A DNA stretch of 64,000 nt from Henckelia pumila (lineage: Eukaryota > Streptophyta > Magnoliopsida > Lamiales > Gesneriaceae). This document shows positions 22,314 through 34,384 of this stretch, piece by piece. The notes beneath the pieces are model-generated. The model made no database searches, was not told the DNA's origin, and saw only the letters and a list, made by a program, of their open reading frames with translations. A program made the position numbers and the translations under genes. The first letter of the stretch is position 1, and each line of letters starts with the position of its first letter. The stretch lies in the NCBI RefSeq assembly GCF_033568475.1, contig NC_133122.1:136345402-136409401 (forward strand), read 5' to 3'.

Positions 22314-22854
22314 TAAATAACAACTCAAGCTCATACTCTTATCACAATAATTAATAATTATAATCATTAATTTCTTCAAAAAAATGATAAGCATTAATCC
22401 TAACATGCTCAAATTAAATTAAAATAATATTCTCCTCATCACTACTCGCCCTTACTAAACACTACTTAATTGGGTTAAAAAACAAAACAAAGGGAAACCG
22501 AGAGAATGTCATCTTCCCACAGGATTAGTCATGTGAAAAGTGAAAACCGAGTTTTATTTAATTATTTATTTTTATGGTTTTAGCACAAAATGGCCGAAAT
22601 AAGCCCACCCCTTGCTTGGGTCTACGATGACCTTAGCCCAATTAAACAGGATCAAAGGCCCTTTACCTCTATTCTACCGTTTGAACGAGGCATATCCATT
22701 TAAATATTCCCAACAAATTAAGCTAACCCTGAATTTGGATTATAAAACACTAAAAATATCTTGATTTGAAGAAATGTGTATTTTTAAATATCATTCTAAA
22801 TTCTTAAAATATGTGCAATAATTTACCATAGTAAAAGGTGAAATTTCAAAAGAA
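22314..22854. other. Intergenic, no gene seen
   Basis: AT-rich. Nothing recognised up to the L insertion site. Confidence 0.5.
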
Positions 22855-22859
22855 AATTC

Positions 22860-23325
22860 TGATAATATGATAAAAATCTATCATATCTTTATTTATATTT
22901 TAGAGATATATCATAATATTGCATTGATATGCATAAATCTAGTTGTATTATACATTACAATTCTACATGGACTCAAATTCTCTTCCTATAAATAAGGGAT
23001 CTCTAACCCTTATTAGAACAAGTTGTATCGTTTTCATACGTCTCCCATATACTTCTTTTACACATCTTATTTATGTCTTTTTCATCACCATTCACTCTCA
23101 CTTTACATTTACGCACTCATATTCTCTTATTTTCGCATTCATCATACCCTCTACCTTCAAAACACTGACTTAGGCATCGGAGGGGTCACGCCAAAAACAC
23201 TTTCGGCGCCCCCCTGACCTAGTTGTTGTTTGTGCAGAGTCCGGTGGTACCCGACCCGACCTGCTTCATGAGTTGGTGGATCCATTCTACCAGACCAAAC
23301 CCGAGGTAAAATTTTGACATCATCA
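22860..23325 (+). repeat. 5' LTR of element L
   Basis: 466 bp, TGATAATATG to ACATCATCA. It contains a TATA box (cctataaataag near 22985), a following CT-rich leader, and a conserved GACTTAGGCATCGGAGGGGT box near 23167. Scattered differences from the 3' copy at 25429-25894 show some age. Confidence 0.92.
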
Positions 23326-23342
23326 ATTGACGCCGTCTGTGG
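23326..23342 (+). promoter_or_regulatory. Primer-binding region of element L
   Basis: ATTGACGCCGTCTGTGG directly follows the 5' LTR. H has a related sequence at the same place. An Asp tRNA primer is likely from family knowledge. Confidence 0.7.
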
Positions 23343-23400
23343 AAATTTGAAAACAAAGGGTTAAGATGGTGAGTACAAGAGAAGAAACAAATTTTGGATT

Positions 23401-23990
23401 CTCGCATGGTTTGCGCATCAGAAACTTGCGAAAATCATTGAAATTAATTTATTTGTCGGATCGGGTTCACATTTTGTATACATATTCATTAATATGTTTT
23501 CTAAGATCTGAACGGTGAGATTGTGATTGGTATCTTGTAGAATCAGATCTAGACCGCTGAACAGATGCTGCTCGCTCGCACAACTTCTATGTGTTTTTCG
23601 CATGGCTTGCGCAATAGAAACTTGAAAAAATCATAAGAATTAATTGAACCGTCGGATCAGATTCAAATTTTTCATACATATTTAATAATATGTTTTCTAG
23701 GATCTGAACAGTGTATATTGTGAATGGAGTCTTTTAGGATGGGATTTTGACATCCAAACAGCGACTTCTCACTCGCACAGTTTCTGTATATTTTCGCATG
23801 GCTTGCGCATCAAAACCTTGGAAAAATTATTAGAATTAATTGAACCTTCAGATCGGGTTTAAATTTTGCAAACATATTTATTAATATGTTTTCTAGGATC
23901 TGAACGGTGAAGATCCTGATTGAAATGTTTGGACTTGGAGAAAGATGGCTCAGACCGCCGAGCTGCAACACAATCTGCTTGCATAGTTTC
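23401..23990 (+). repeat. 196-bp tandem repeat in element L
   Basis: The word TCGCATGG followed by TTGCGCA recurs at 23402, 23598 and 23794, an exact step of 196 bp. Each copy continues with GAATTAAT, ATATGTTTTCTA and GATCTGAAC words. A degenerate fourth copy starts near 23970. No coding frame persists across copies. Confidence 0.88.
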
Positions 23991-24370
23991 TGAGCAGTGT
24001 TATTAAAAAAGACATTCTGAAAAATCTAACCGTTGAAATTATTTGAAATTTTTATCATGAGTTCAAAACATTTTGACACACATTCTAGACGATGGAGATC
24101 AATTTTTGATTCATACATCAAGTCAGTTCTTTGATCAAAGAATAGAAGATGTTATCTTGCTATACATCTAAAGTCATGTCATCGACAACGCATGAACGAT
24201 ATAAGTATTTCAATCATCTTTATGTTTGAATTAAATTATTAAATTTTTATTTATTATCATTATTAATAATATTCTGAGGCATCTTCTACTATCAAAATTA
24301 CATGTTTGTTTTCTTGTAATCAAATTTGTTGGACTTCTCTTCCCATGTAATTTTGTTTGGGTTATTTTAC

Positions 24371-24580
24371 ATCATCGGACATGCAATCTTGCAGTAAAAC
24401 TCAATTTTATTATATAGGGCATGCAATCTTGCAGTAAGACCCAATTTTATTTTATCGGGCATGCAATCTTGCAGTAAGACCCAATTTTATTGTATCGGGA
24501 ATGCGATCTCGCTGTAAGGCCATCTTTTACGTCATTGAGCATGCAATCTAGCAATAAGGCCCAATATGTGGTCCAACACA
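24371..24580 (+). repeat. 40-bp tandem repeat in element L
   Basis: ATGCAATCTTGCAGTAAGAC-type units start at 24381, 24421, 24461, 24501 and 24541, exactly 40 bp apart. The last two are more diverged. Confidence 0.9.
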
Positions 24581-24585
24581 TCAAA

Positions 24586-25260
24586 ATTCCAGGCAGGTTC
24601 GGCATCAAAAAGCCCACATCAGTGGTATACAAAACCCAGACAAGTTTGGCACTCAAAGCCCACGTCAGTGGTATACAAATCTCAGGCAGGTCTTGCACTC
24701 AAAGCCCACATCAGTGGTTTACAAAGCTCAGGCAGGTCTGGCACTCAAAGATCACGTCAGTGGTCCACACCAGTGGTTTACAAAGCCAGGCAGGTCTGGC
24801 ACTCAAAGCCCACGTCAGTGGCCCACATCAGTGGTATACAAATCCCAGACAGTTCTGTCACTCAAAGTTCACGTCAGTGGCCCACATCAATGATTTACAA
24901 AGCCCAGACAGGTCTGGCACTCAAAGCTTACGTCAGTGGCCCACATCAGTGGTTTACAAAGCCCAGGTAGGTCTGGCACTCAAAGCCCATGTTAGTGGCC
25001 CACATCAGTGGTATACAAAGCCCAGGCAGGTCTGACACTCAAATTCCACTTCAGTGGCCCACATCAGTGATATACAAAGTCCAGGCATGTCTGGCACTCA
25101 AAGCCCACATCAGTGGCATCAAAAGACCACATCAGTGGCATCAAAAATCCACATCAGTGGCATCAAAAGCCCACATCAGTGACATAAAAATCCACGTCAG
25201 TGGTGTTCTCAAAAGCCCGACCAGTTCGGCAATGTGTAAGCCCACGCCACTCGTGGCCTG
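24586..25260 (+). repeat. 59-bp-class tandem repeat in element L
   Basis: Units carry CAGGTCTGGCACTCAAAGCC followed by CACGTCAGTGGCCCACATCA and a GGTATACAAAGCC word. Steps between units near 24733 and 25087 are 58-60 bp; a shorter first step of 45 bp lacks one CCCACATCAGTGG. The array degenerates to bare CACATCAGTGGCATC units after 25100. Open frames in all three plus frames are by-products of the repeat. H carries related units at 38532-38684. Confidence 0.9.
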
Positions 25261-25428
25261 CATCAAAAGCTCGACAAACTCGGCACCATATAAGTTCACT
25301 CTATCGCGAACGCTCAAAGAAAATTGTAAACAGCCAGAATGTTGTCTTTATGCTCTAAAATATAAATTCAACCACTTCAAAGTTTCTCCTCATTTCACTC
25401 ATCGTCACTTATCTCAGGGAGGTAGTAT

Positions 25429-25894
25429 TGATGATATGATAAAAATCCTATCATATCTTTATTTATATTTTAGAGATATATTATAATATTGAATGAATAT
25501 GCATAAATCTAGTTGTATTATACATTACAATTCTACATGAACTCAAACCCTCTTCCTATAAATAAGGGATCTCTAACCCTTATTAGAACAAGTTGTATCG
25601 TTTTCATACGTCTCCCATATACTTCTTTTACGCATCTTATTTATGTCTTTTTCATCACCATTCACTCTCACTTTATATTCACACACTCATATTCTCTTAT
25701 TTTTGCATTCATCATACCCTCTGCCTTCAAAATACTGACTTAGACATCGGAGGGGTCACGCCAAAAATACTTTCGGCTCCCCCTGACCTAGTTGTTGTTT
25801 GTGCAGAGTCCGGTGGTACCCGACCCAACCTGCTTCATGAGTTGGTGGATCCATTCTACCAGACCGAACCCAAAGTAAAATTTCAACATCATCA
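25429..25894 (+). repeat. 3' LTR of element L
   Basis: 466 bp, same length as the 5' copy, TGATGATATG to ACATCATCA, preceded by a purine-rich CAGGGAGGTAGTAT tract and followed by the AATTC duplication. Confidence 0.92.
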
Positions 25895-25899
25895 AATTC

Positions 25900-25979
25900 T
25901 TTTGTCGAGATATATATTCGATTTGAATTAAGAATTTGAAACATCCCGAATTCAAAGACACTTTATTTATAGATATGCA

Positions 25980-26018
<39 letters not shown>

Positions 26019-27155
26019 GGATTTCATTTTTATATTCTTGATAAGACTTTAGTTCTTTGAACTTTTATCCCACTTCATCATTTTATGCATGATTTTAAAT
26101 AATATTATTGTTTTTTTCATTTTTACTATCGTATTCTAAAATTACTCGGTGTTAAGGTTCGACGTATTTTCATTCCGCTGTTTTTTTGCCTTATAATTAT
26201 TGAGAATAATATTTTCTATATATTTTCATTCTTAAGTTTAACATAATATGCTATTTATTATATTTATATAAATATATCTATAGGAAATATTACATTTTTT
26301 TAGAATGTATGTTTGTCGATTTTAAAATTTTGTTCCCTAAACTATATTATGAAAACTAGCTTCTGATTTTATATTTTTCGATTTTAAAATTTAATTTTTT
26401 TTATTAGAAGTATTGTGCGACGCTACATACATATATTCCACGTCGGAAACAAACCGAATTCGCAAATCTAACAAATTAAAACTAAAATTTAATAACATGA
26501 AAAAAAAACAATAAACATATCCAAATTGGCAAAATATCAAAGGAAGCTTAGGGATAAAGTCAACTTTGTTAGCAAGCAAATAAATTGTGTCCCACACTTA
26601 AATCCTGGGATTCATTGCATGAAAGGTACGTGGAATAACATGGTTGGCGGGCGCACGTGAGACACGACACAAGGCCGCGTTTGATTCCGCCCCGGATCCG
26701 CCGGAGGATCTTGCCAACCTATTATAATGTTCCTTCTTTATTCTTTGTCCAATAAATTTTAATTAAATAATTTAGTGGGATTTGCGCCTAATTAACTTTA
26801 TATTTATCCTTTAAAACATAAACTTCATTTCCTCATTCATATATATATATATCTCCAAAAGGCTTTCCATTTTTTTTTCCAAATTGACTGGAACTTGTAG
26901 TCTTTTTGTTGAATAAACCATGGAATTCTACTGTTGTACGATTTAAAATATTGGAGTTGTACAGTTACCGAAATTCGATCTTACAATTAATATGAAAGTA
27001 AATATTGTTACATGTTCGATTCTCATTATAGAGTGCAAAGAGTGCATTATTAAGAAATTAAAGAGATGATTGACATAGTAATTGACTCTGCTACGAGAAC
27101 CATATAAAAATATAATGATTGAATTGTCGTACGTCGTATGAGATAGTGTGACGAG
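25900..27155. other. Intergenic with a (TA)n microsatellite
   Basis: A TA run of about 31 bp lies at 25985-26015. The rest is AT-rich apart from a GC-richer patch at about 26640-26710. No gene or RNA was recognised. Confidence 0.5.
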
Positions 27156-27303
27156 TTATTTTGTGAGACAGATCTTATCTTTGACCCGATTTATGAAAAA
27201 ATATTATATTTTATTTCAAAAATATTACTTTTTATTTTAGATAATGAGTCAAGTTGATTTGTCTCATAATCATAAATCTATGAGACCGTCTCACAAAACA
27301 ATT
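27156..27303. mobile_element. MITE-like inverted repeat with GTGAGAC ends
   Basis: Left arm TTATTTTGTGAGACAGATCT; the complement of the right arm is TTTTGTGAGACGGTCTCATA. The AT-rich middle has TTGACCCGATTTATG and paired TAATATTTTT words. Sequences of this type are very common in plant genomes. No clear target duplication. Confidence 0.55.
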
Positions 27304-28530
27304 ATTCGGTTTTTTCTAAAGCACAAACGCTAAATCTTACATTTAATTTCCATTTTATAACAATAACAGTAAGGTGCACACGGTTTGCCATGTATGTGAA
27401 GATTATCTTTTGATTGCTCGTCTCACCAAAAGAAACAAAAATTATTCTTTTTCTATTTATTTAATTAAGACGTATAATTTAATGTCATTAATAAAGAAGG
27501 TGGATTGATGAGACAATTTTGACATAATCTAATCCTATCATTACATTGCTTTACACCTTTACATTTGAAAATTATATGAATGTGCGCGTGTGTCTATATA
27601 TATTACAAAAATTATAGCCTTGTTAATTGTTAATTTATATTTAATCATTACAAAAATATTGTTAACAGAAAATATATAATAAATCAATTGATTAATTATA
27701 CGAGAATTTTCATACACCATCGTTTCGTCAATTTCAATACACGGTTTCGACACTACACGCCAGCAGCTATAACACACTTGGGCAAACATGAACACCACTG
27801 TTTTCTGTTTTCGAAATCGAGAGGTGTTTGTTATTATTGGATCTTGAATTTTAGATCTGAGTCTGAAATAAGTTATGTTTTTCCTACTCAATCCAATTGA
27901 TTTCATTTATATAAAACTTATAAATTTAAAAATATTTGATATATCAATAAAGTTATAATTTTTCATATCTATTCTTTTTGTAAAAAAATACATCAGCAAC
28001 AAATACATATAAAAGACAACTTTTATGTCCAACTCCAAACGCGTGCATTTTTTTAAAAAATACAACAAATCAATTAATTAATGATCTTCATTAATCATTT
28101 TTTAAATTATATAACAAAAAAAATTAAATCTTAAGAAAATTATTTATATATATTTCAAGGGAAAAATAATAATCAAATCATGGAGATTTGTTTTAAAAAA
28201 AAACTAGCAACAGTTAGAAATTCAAAATTTACAGTTGAGTATGTAATTGACAACCTTTTATTTTTTTTTTTAAATAAAAAAATCTATTTTTAAAGTTTTC
28301 AAATAACTATTCTATTATATATTCATACTTTTTGCTACTAAAATGTGACTGTCAATAACTTGAGATGGATTCCAGACTTGATGGGTGGGAAAAGCAAAAC
28401 AAAAGTAAAACGATTCAATCTACACACATACATGTCGTAATTTTGATCTTCCACATTTACTTATTTACGATTTTAGTTCTCTTATCTTTCAATTTTGAGT
28501 TATTTTAGTCATTTTCGTGCCAACGGCACC
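27304..28530. other. Intergenic, no gene seen
   Basis: AT-rich with A runs. The short open frames at 27559-27906 lack family features and are not supported. Confidence 0.5.
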
Positions 28531-28758
28531 GTGACACTACATACACACACCATCTTGTTGAATCGGTGTCACATCGTATAAATGAATAAAAAAAAATTTT
28601 TAAAAAAGAAAAAAAAAACAGATTAAAACTAATTAGATTGTACAACGAGCTGACACTGCATACGCACACATATCATCATGTCGGATCAGTGTCACGTCAT
28701 ATAAATGACTAAAATAATTTTTAGAGAAAGAAAACAACAGATTAAAACTAATTAGATT
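28531..28758. repeat. Imperfect direct duplication, about 109 bp units
   Basis: GTGACACTACATACACACA...CAGATTAAAACTAATTAGAT (28531-28639) recurs as 28650-28758 with substitutions. Each copy contains a TCGGTGTCAC/GTGACAC inverted pair. Confidence 0.75.
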
Positions 28759-29339
28759 CAATACAAAAAAAACCAAATCGCAAAACAATAAATATATTGA
28801 ACAAAAATACCCACCGGCTTCTCTAATTATGTTTAGTTTTCCAGTTCGTCAGCATGGCGACAGCAAAACGCGCGCAGTATGAACAAATGTGTATGCTCCA
28901 AAAAGATATTTATTTTCTTTAACTATTTTTAGCAATAAATAATAAAGCAAATAAAAAAAATGGTATATTTAAAGGGAAAAACTCAGTTTCCGCGTAGAAG
29001 GATGAGACAGAAGGAATGAATACAGAAACTGTGGAAAAGAAAAGGAACGATCTTTAAATTTAAAAGAAAAGGAAAAGAGTTTGGTTTTCTGCTCTCTCTT
29101 CTTTGACACCTAAGCCACATATTCCTTTGAAAAAGATTTCCATATTTTCACACCATATTTTCACACTGCCCATTTTTTAAATTATAATTATAATTATAAT
29201 ACCGCACGACCATTATCACAAAACCCTTTTCCCAAGTAATTTTCATTCCGGCCCCCTTTTTCTTCTTCCTTCACTTTCTTGATATCTAGCTAGGAGTTTT
29301 TATTTTTATTTTTAAATTCCCTATATCGAAGTATTGTAT
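28759..29339 (+). promoter_or_regulatory. Upstream region of the trihelix gene
   Basis: About 580 bp before the ATG. 29095-29165 is pyrimidine-rich with CTCTCTTCTTTG, and 29255-29285 has CTTCTTCCTTCACTTTCTT, which looks like a transcribed plant leader. I cannot fix a TATA box or start site; an AT-rich TAATTATAATTATAAT stretch near 29185 is one candidate. Confidence 0.35.
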
Positions 29340-30455
29340 ATGGATCAAGGGCATCATTCTCAGTTGCATAATCCTTATTCTGCTGCTCTGAATATCGACG
29401 CGGGTAGCAGCGACAGGTTCCCGCAATGGAGTATTCAAGAAACCAGGGATTTGCTGATGATTCGGGCCGAACTCGACCCGACTTTCATGGAGACCAAGCG
29501 GAATAAGCTTCTGTGGGAGGTTATCTCCACCAGGATGAAAGAAAAGGGCTACACCAGAAGCGCTGATCAGTGTAAATGCAAGTGGAAAAACCTTGTCACA
29601 CGCTATAAGGTATACTATATTATTTATATAAAAATATATATAATTAGATTACAGATATTAATTCCATAGATAATTATAAGGTCTTAATCATTTCTGGTAT
29701 GTAGAGCAATCAATTATTATTATTTTAACTTATAATATATGTGCTGTAAGATTTTTAATTAATTGGATAATATTTAGGATTAGATTGTGCCAAAAAAAGA
29801 TGCTTAACTTGCAAGTTTTCTGATTTAATATTTTATGTTATTATATGTATAGGGATGCGAAGCAATGGAAGCAGAAGGGATGAGGCAACAGTTTCCATTC
29901 TACAATGATCTGCAAACCATATTCGCCGCAAGAATGCAAAGAATGCTGTGGCTGGAGGCCGAGGGTGGCGGAGCCGCCGCCAGCAGTACTCCGAAGAAGA
30001 GGAAAAAGGTGGCTGCCCAATATTCTTCCTCCGACGAGGAAGACGAAAACGAGGAGAGCGAAGGGGAGAAGGCCGGGGGAACAATTAGAAGGAAGAAGAT
30101 GGTCAAAGGGAAAGAAGCAGCAAATTACCCTTCTGCGGGAACGAGTAGTTCTAGCAACGTGATAAGTTCGATAATAAACGGGGTAAAGGGCGTAATGGAG
30201 GACTACATGAAGCAGCAGATGGAGATGGACATGCAGTGGATTAAAGCGTATGAAGCGAGAGAGGAGGAGAGGAGGGCGAAAGAGATCGAATGGAGGCAAA
30301 AAATGGAGGCTTTGGAGAATGAGAGGATGATGATGGAGAGAATATGGAGGGAAAGAGAGGAGCAAAGGAGGGTTAGGGAAGAAGCTAGAGCTGAGAGAAG
30401 AGATGCTCTTATTACAGCTCTTTTGAATAAGCTTAGAAGAGAAGACATCATGTAG
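29340..30455 (+). CDS. Trihelix transcription factor, GT-3a/GT-3b type (two exons)
   Basis: Exon 1 is 29340-29609; the intron is 29610-29852 (GT...AG, 243 bp, phase 0 after Lys90); exon 2 is 29853-30455. The start is the ATG at 29340; an in-frame TTG at 29334 is not a start. The predicted protein is 290 residues. The trihelix DNA-binding domain spans about 26-92 with its three tryptophans W30, W59 and W82, in FPQWS, LLWEVIS and KCKWKNLVTRYK. The fourth helix FPFYNDLQTIF is at 104-114. Then come a nuclear-import-like PKKRKK (137-142), an acidic block (148-162), a basic RRKK and a long charged coiled coil (about 205-285, RIWREREEQRRVREEARA). Length, intron position and C-terminal coil fit the GT-3 subgroup, nuclear proteins that bind GT elements in promoters. 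The frame is intact. It is the only ordinary host gene found. I cannot choose between GT-3a and GT-3b. Confidence 0.93.
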
Positions 30456-32597
30456 TTTGATTTTCTCTTAAATTTGAGGTTTGTTTCTTTCTTCATTTCT
30501 TGGTTCTAATTGCTAGAGATATATCAGATATATATATATAGTACTATAGAGGTATATGTTCTTGAAACTCATATCTCACCTTTGTAGGCTGATTATACAT
30601 ATATCAGCATCTATACTTGTCCTTTCCAATGAAAATTTTGATTTCAATTTGAGTGTAATTTTTAGGTTCATAAGGAATTACGTACACATCTAGTGCACAC
30701 TGTTTACTTCGTGATCAGACGAGATTCATGATGATAAATCAATATATATGAATAAGATAACGATATTGGTATGACTCTGATCATTTGTAAAACTTAAATA
30801 TAATATTATATGTTAAAGAGTGATACCTAAATAATTTAATGTCTTATCTTTCGCACGAATTGATGCTTTATTAATCATGTTTATATAAGTAAATTGTTTG
30901 ACATAATTTTATATAAGTTGATCAGTTCAAGATTGTGTAGGTCATTGCCTACGCAAACTAATGTATATTGATTGCTAGAATGTTGGAAATTTGTTGAGCT
31001 AAATATGATGCACAAGCTTTGAAATTTCACTCACTTGGAAGAAAAGTGGGAAAGTCGGCTGGCTACTGATTGAATGAAGGAATTTATTTTCGGTCTTATG
31101 TAGTAATTAACTCACTTATTTCATAACCAGTACTACACAATTGTGGCTAATCTTCAAGTTATTACTGAGATTCAGATTTGGTTGATGTACACAGTACTTT
31201 TTATAATTCCTATTGTTTAATATATTTTACTATACGATATATATATTGATTGTTATTTGCAATTAGATCTTAAACTACCAAAATAGAAAGTTATAATAAA
31301 CTAGTTAAGAATACATGGGATCTTAAATTGGTTCGTCGAACAACTTATTAGTCGACGAGACAACGTCCAGATGTCGAACAAATTCACGCAGTTGGCCGGG
31401 CTGTGCCCATGCATGGTGTGAGCGTATTAGAAACCGTGGTCGAGCCTTGTGCCGCATGTTGCCCAAATCTAAGGGGTCGGTGTAATGTAATTAGGAGTAC
31501 ATATATCCTTCCCTAGAGAGAGTTGGGTACCCAGAGAATGCGAAATTTTATTGGCTCATACAACAGTTGCTATGCCTTGTTATTTTAGTGCAGACAGTTG
31601 TTCATACTATGGAATTGTTGTTCATGTTCATATTTTGGGATGATTTAATGTCCGGAGATGGGTGGTGCCCATTTGCCAGCATCCATGACCCAAATTCATT
31701 GCACATGAGATACAAATGAATCTGAATCATTCGATCTATCTATCCTTCTGAGTGGTAGCCCGAAGGATAACATCAAATTTTCCCATGTTTTGGATGTGTT
31801 TTATTACCTGGAAAAGGCAGGATAGGGGATATAGAGTTTGTAGAGTTGGCTCTCAGTAAATTTCTATCATTTCATTATTTTTTGTTACCGCGCCATCATT
31901 TTCTAGTGTTATGTTGACTCTCCAATTAAAAAAAAAAATCGAAACACAAGCATATGGTTAATGGACTAAAAACGTAAAATAACTAATAACAAAATCATAC
32001 AAATGATCAAGGAATATAATTTCCCCCTTTATAAATGAATATAGAGAGAAACTAACATGAATATTATATTCCTTTACAAATTAAACTGCATGCTGTACTT
32101 TTGTACGGCAGATTTCAAGATCCCAATCCTAGGTCAGGCTGTTCCTATTAAATGAAGGTAATGGGCATTCACATTTATAATGTCAACATCTTAGGAAGAG
32201 TAACCAATACGCAATAAGATGCCACCTAACTAATTCATGGTTTTCGTGGCTAAAATGATTGTCTTTCCAAAATAGATATGAATTCATAAATTAACCATTT
32301 AATTAATGAATTTTGAAGCATTATTTTGTGATGATTACTAAACGTGCGAATAGTTGGCATAATTCTCTCTCCATTGTGGCAATGGACTGAGGTTCAAATT
32401 CTGGTAAAAATAAATTTTATTCTAATACTCCCTCCATTTCGATTACATTGTTCTATTTTGTTTTTTACACAGATTATAAAAAATTTATTGGAAAAATAAA
32501 TTTATATAAACTTTCTATTTTATCCATATTTAATATATTAAAAAATAATTGCACAATTTTCAAGATATAGTTAATAAGAGTATATTAGTAAAGAAGT
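30456..32597. other. Downstream intergenic region, no gene seen
   Basis: Includes the trihelix 3' untranslated region; no clear polyadenylation signal. A GC-richer stretch at about 31330-31480 (GGCCGGGCTGTGCCCATGCA) has no frame or RNA fold that I can support. The rest is AT-rich. Confidence 0.5.
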
Positions 32598-33240
32598 TGA
32601 TACCCCGAGAAATTATTTTAACCCGGACCCGTTCATTATGGGTTTAAGAGGGTTGACCCAGTTATGGGATTATTATTATTATATAAGGTCCATCCCAGTT
32701 TTCTACCTATTAGGGCGTGTCAAGACCTGGGCGGCTGTTAATGGGCCGACCCGAGCTGGGGCCCAATGGACTTGGTATGTTTTCTAGTTTAAGTGGGACT
32801 TGAATACATTGAAGATAAGCTTGACCATTGCACAGATGTGAATGAGATATGGATAAACTCAAGGGCGGACCAATGAATGAAGAGTCCTACTCCAGGACAT
32901 GTTATAATTCGACTAGGTAACTTACTCTATTTTTCCTATAAATACATGTACTGTTATGGTTGTGTTCATTCATTACTCATTATTCATTATTCATCAGCAC
33001 TCACTCTCACTTTTACATTCACACACTCATACTTTTCTCAGTTTTCGCATTAATCGTACCCTCTGCCTTCAAGATACTGACTTAGGCATTAGAGGGGTCA
33101 CGCCGAAAACACTTTCGGCGCCCCTTGACCTAGTTGTTGCTTGTGCAAAACTCGGTGGTACCCGACCCGACCTGCTTCATAGAGGATTTGGAGGATCCAT
33201 TCTACCAGACCAGACCCAAGGTAAAATTCCGACATCATCA
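32598..33240 (+). repeat. 5' LTR of element H
   Basis: About 643 bp, TGATACCCCGAG to CGACATCATCA. It has a TATA box (cctataaatac near 32935) and the same 3' module as L (GACTTAGGCATTAGAGGGGT, then ACACTTTCGGCGCC). The upstream part differs from L. Confidence 0.85.
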
Positions 33241-33257
33241 ATTGGCGTCGTATGTGG
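33241..33257 (+). promoter_or_regulatory. Primer-binding region of element H
   Basis: ATTGGCGTCGTATGTGG directly after the LTR; two bases differ from the usual Tat form. An Asp tRNA is the likely primer. Confidence 0.7.
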
Positions 33258-33280
33258 AAATTTGAAGAAAAAGAGTTTCG

Positions 33281-34384
33281 ATGGCTAATCAGAATGAAGA
33301 TCGCCCAAATTTAGAGGAATTAGTAACTCAGGCTGTTCAGAGGGCTTTGGCGGAAAGGGGTGAGGCCAATCCCCCGCACCCCGATCATAATGCCCACCTC
33401 GAGGAGATCAAAAAGATTATGGAAGAGATGGAGCAGCTAAGGAAGAAGCAGGTCGGGTACCTAGCTACCACAACCAGAAACATTCCTTTTACTCAGGAGA
33501 TATTGGATGCCGACCTCCCCAAACAATTCAAATTGCCTCACGTCGAGGAGTATGATGGTAAAGTAGATCCCGAAGATCATTTAGCACGCTTCGAGAATGC
33601 AGCTCCGTTGCATAAGTATTCTGATCAGATCAAGTGTAGGGCTTTCCTTACTACTCTCATAGGACCAGCCCAACAATGGTTCAATATGCTACGCCCTGGG
33701 AAGATCAAGGAATTCAAGGATTTTAGCAAATCTTTTTTGCATCACTTTGCTAGCAGCAAAAAGCATCCTACCACTACTTTCAGCCTCTTTGAAATCAAGC
33801 AACAAGAACATGAAAATTTGAGAGCATATATCCGCAGGTTTAGTGCCTTGGCTCTCGAGGTACCCATGGCTACCCCAGACCTGCTCATCAGTGCCTTCAT
33901 GTAAGGGCTGGATACAAAAGATTTTCTCAAATTTTTAATAAAAAGGCCGCCGGAGACATACGAGGAATTACTCGCCCGAGCTGAGAAATATGTCAACATG
34001 GAAGAAATACAGGTCTCGCGAGCACCTGTAAAGAGGGAACGACCAAAAATTCCGAAGAGCTGTAGGGTTCCGAGCAGTAATTCTGGGATGGGACAGCCAT
34101 TCCGACCCACACTATTGGGAGAATTCACATCTTTCACTCCTTTGCGCATGGGAAAAGTCCGAGCTCTTCAAATTTGTGACGATCGAAAACTCACACAAAG
34201 GCCTCCATGGACTGAGAAGGGACCTCGGAATAGGGAATCGGATAAATATTGTCACTTTCATAATGAGTACGGGCACACTACGGAAGACTGTCGTCAATTA
34301 GATCAAGAGATTGAATGGATAATACAGCAACATTTTGAAATAAAAAAATATATTGATCCGTCAAGAGGGGTATCGCCCGAATAG
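33281..34384 (+). pseudogene. Tat element H gag (broken)
   Basis: Starts with ATG at 33281. The retrotransposon gag domain runs about residues 75-205 (PKQFKLPHVEEYDGKVDPED, FLTTLIGPAQQWF, FFASSKK-like, ENLRAYIRRFS). An in-frame TAG at 33902-33904 interrupts it. The same frame then continues (LIKRPPETYEELLARAEKYV) to a Cys/His box typical of Tat gags (CHFHNEYGHTTEDC). A frame change lies at about 34340-34384, where the overlapping frame starting at 34353 takes over. Gag would build the particle. Confidence 0.88.

Larger units (their letters stand above)
22855..25899 (+). mobile_element. Non-autonomous Tat-like LTR element L with target duplications
   Basis: The element is 22860-25894 (3035 bp) with two 466-bp LTRs and AATTC on both sides (22855-22859 and 25895-25899). 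The region just inside the 5' LTR (ATTGACGCCGTCTGTGG) matches the primer-binding region of Tat-type Gypsy elements, which use an Asp-type tRNA. The 2.1-kb interior has no gag or pol. It holds a 196-bp, a 40-bp and a 59-bp tandem repeat set. LTR 3' ends and the 59-bp-class repeats are shared with the Tat element H, which suggests that H-like elements supply its proteins. Confidence 0.92.

Noticed and set aside
24371..25260. CRISPR-like regular repeats
   Set aside because: Units are contiguous tandem repeats without unique spacers, inside a plant LTR element.
24490..25486. Overlapping open frames in three plus frames
   Set aside because: They follow the 59-bp-class tandem repeat, which happens to lack stops. 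No protein features.
27559..27906. Overlapping frames of 70-115 residues on both strands
   Set aside because: AT-rich, no motifs, no conserved partner; treated as chance.
29334..29669. Single-exon reading of the trihelix gene with a start at 29334 running to 29669
   Set aside because: The codon at 29334 is TTG; the ATG is at 29340. The tail after 29609 is intron sequence, and the exon 2 reading continues the protein exactly.
29833..30496. Antisense open frames over exon 2 of the trihelix gene
   Set aside because: Low-complexity shadows of the charged coding strand.
31320..31500. GC-richer stretch as a possible gene or structured RNA
   Set aside because: No open frame of useful length, no splice-consistent exons and no recognisable fold.
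32956..33288. Plus-strand open frame across the H LTR end
   Set aside because: Starts in the LTR and crosses the primer region; the gag ATG at 33281 is in another context and has the true gag motifs.
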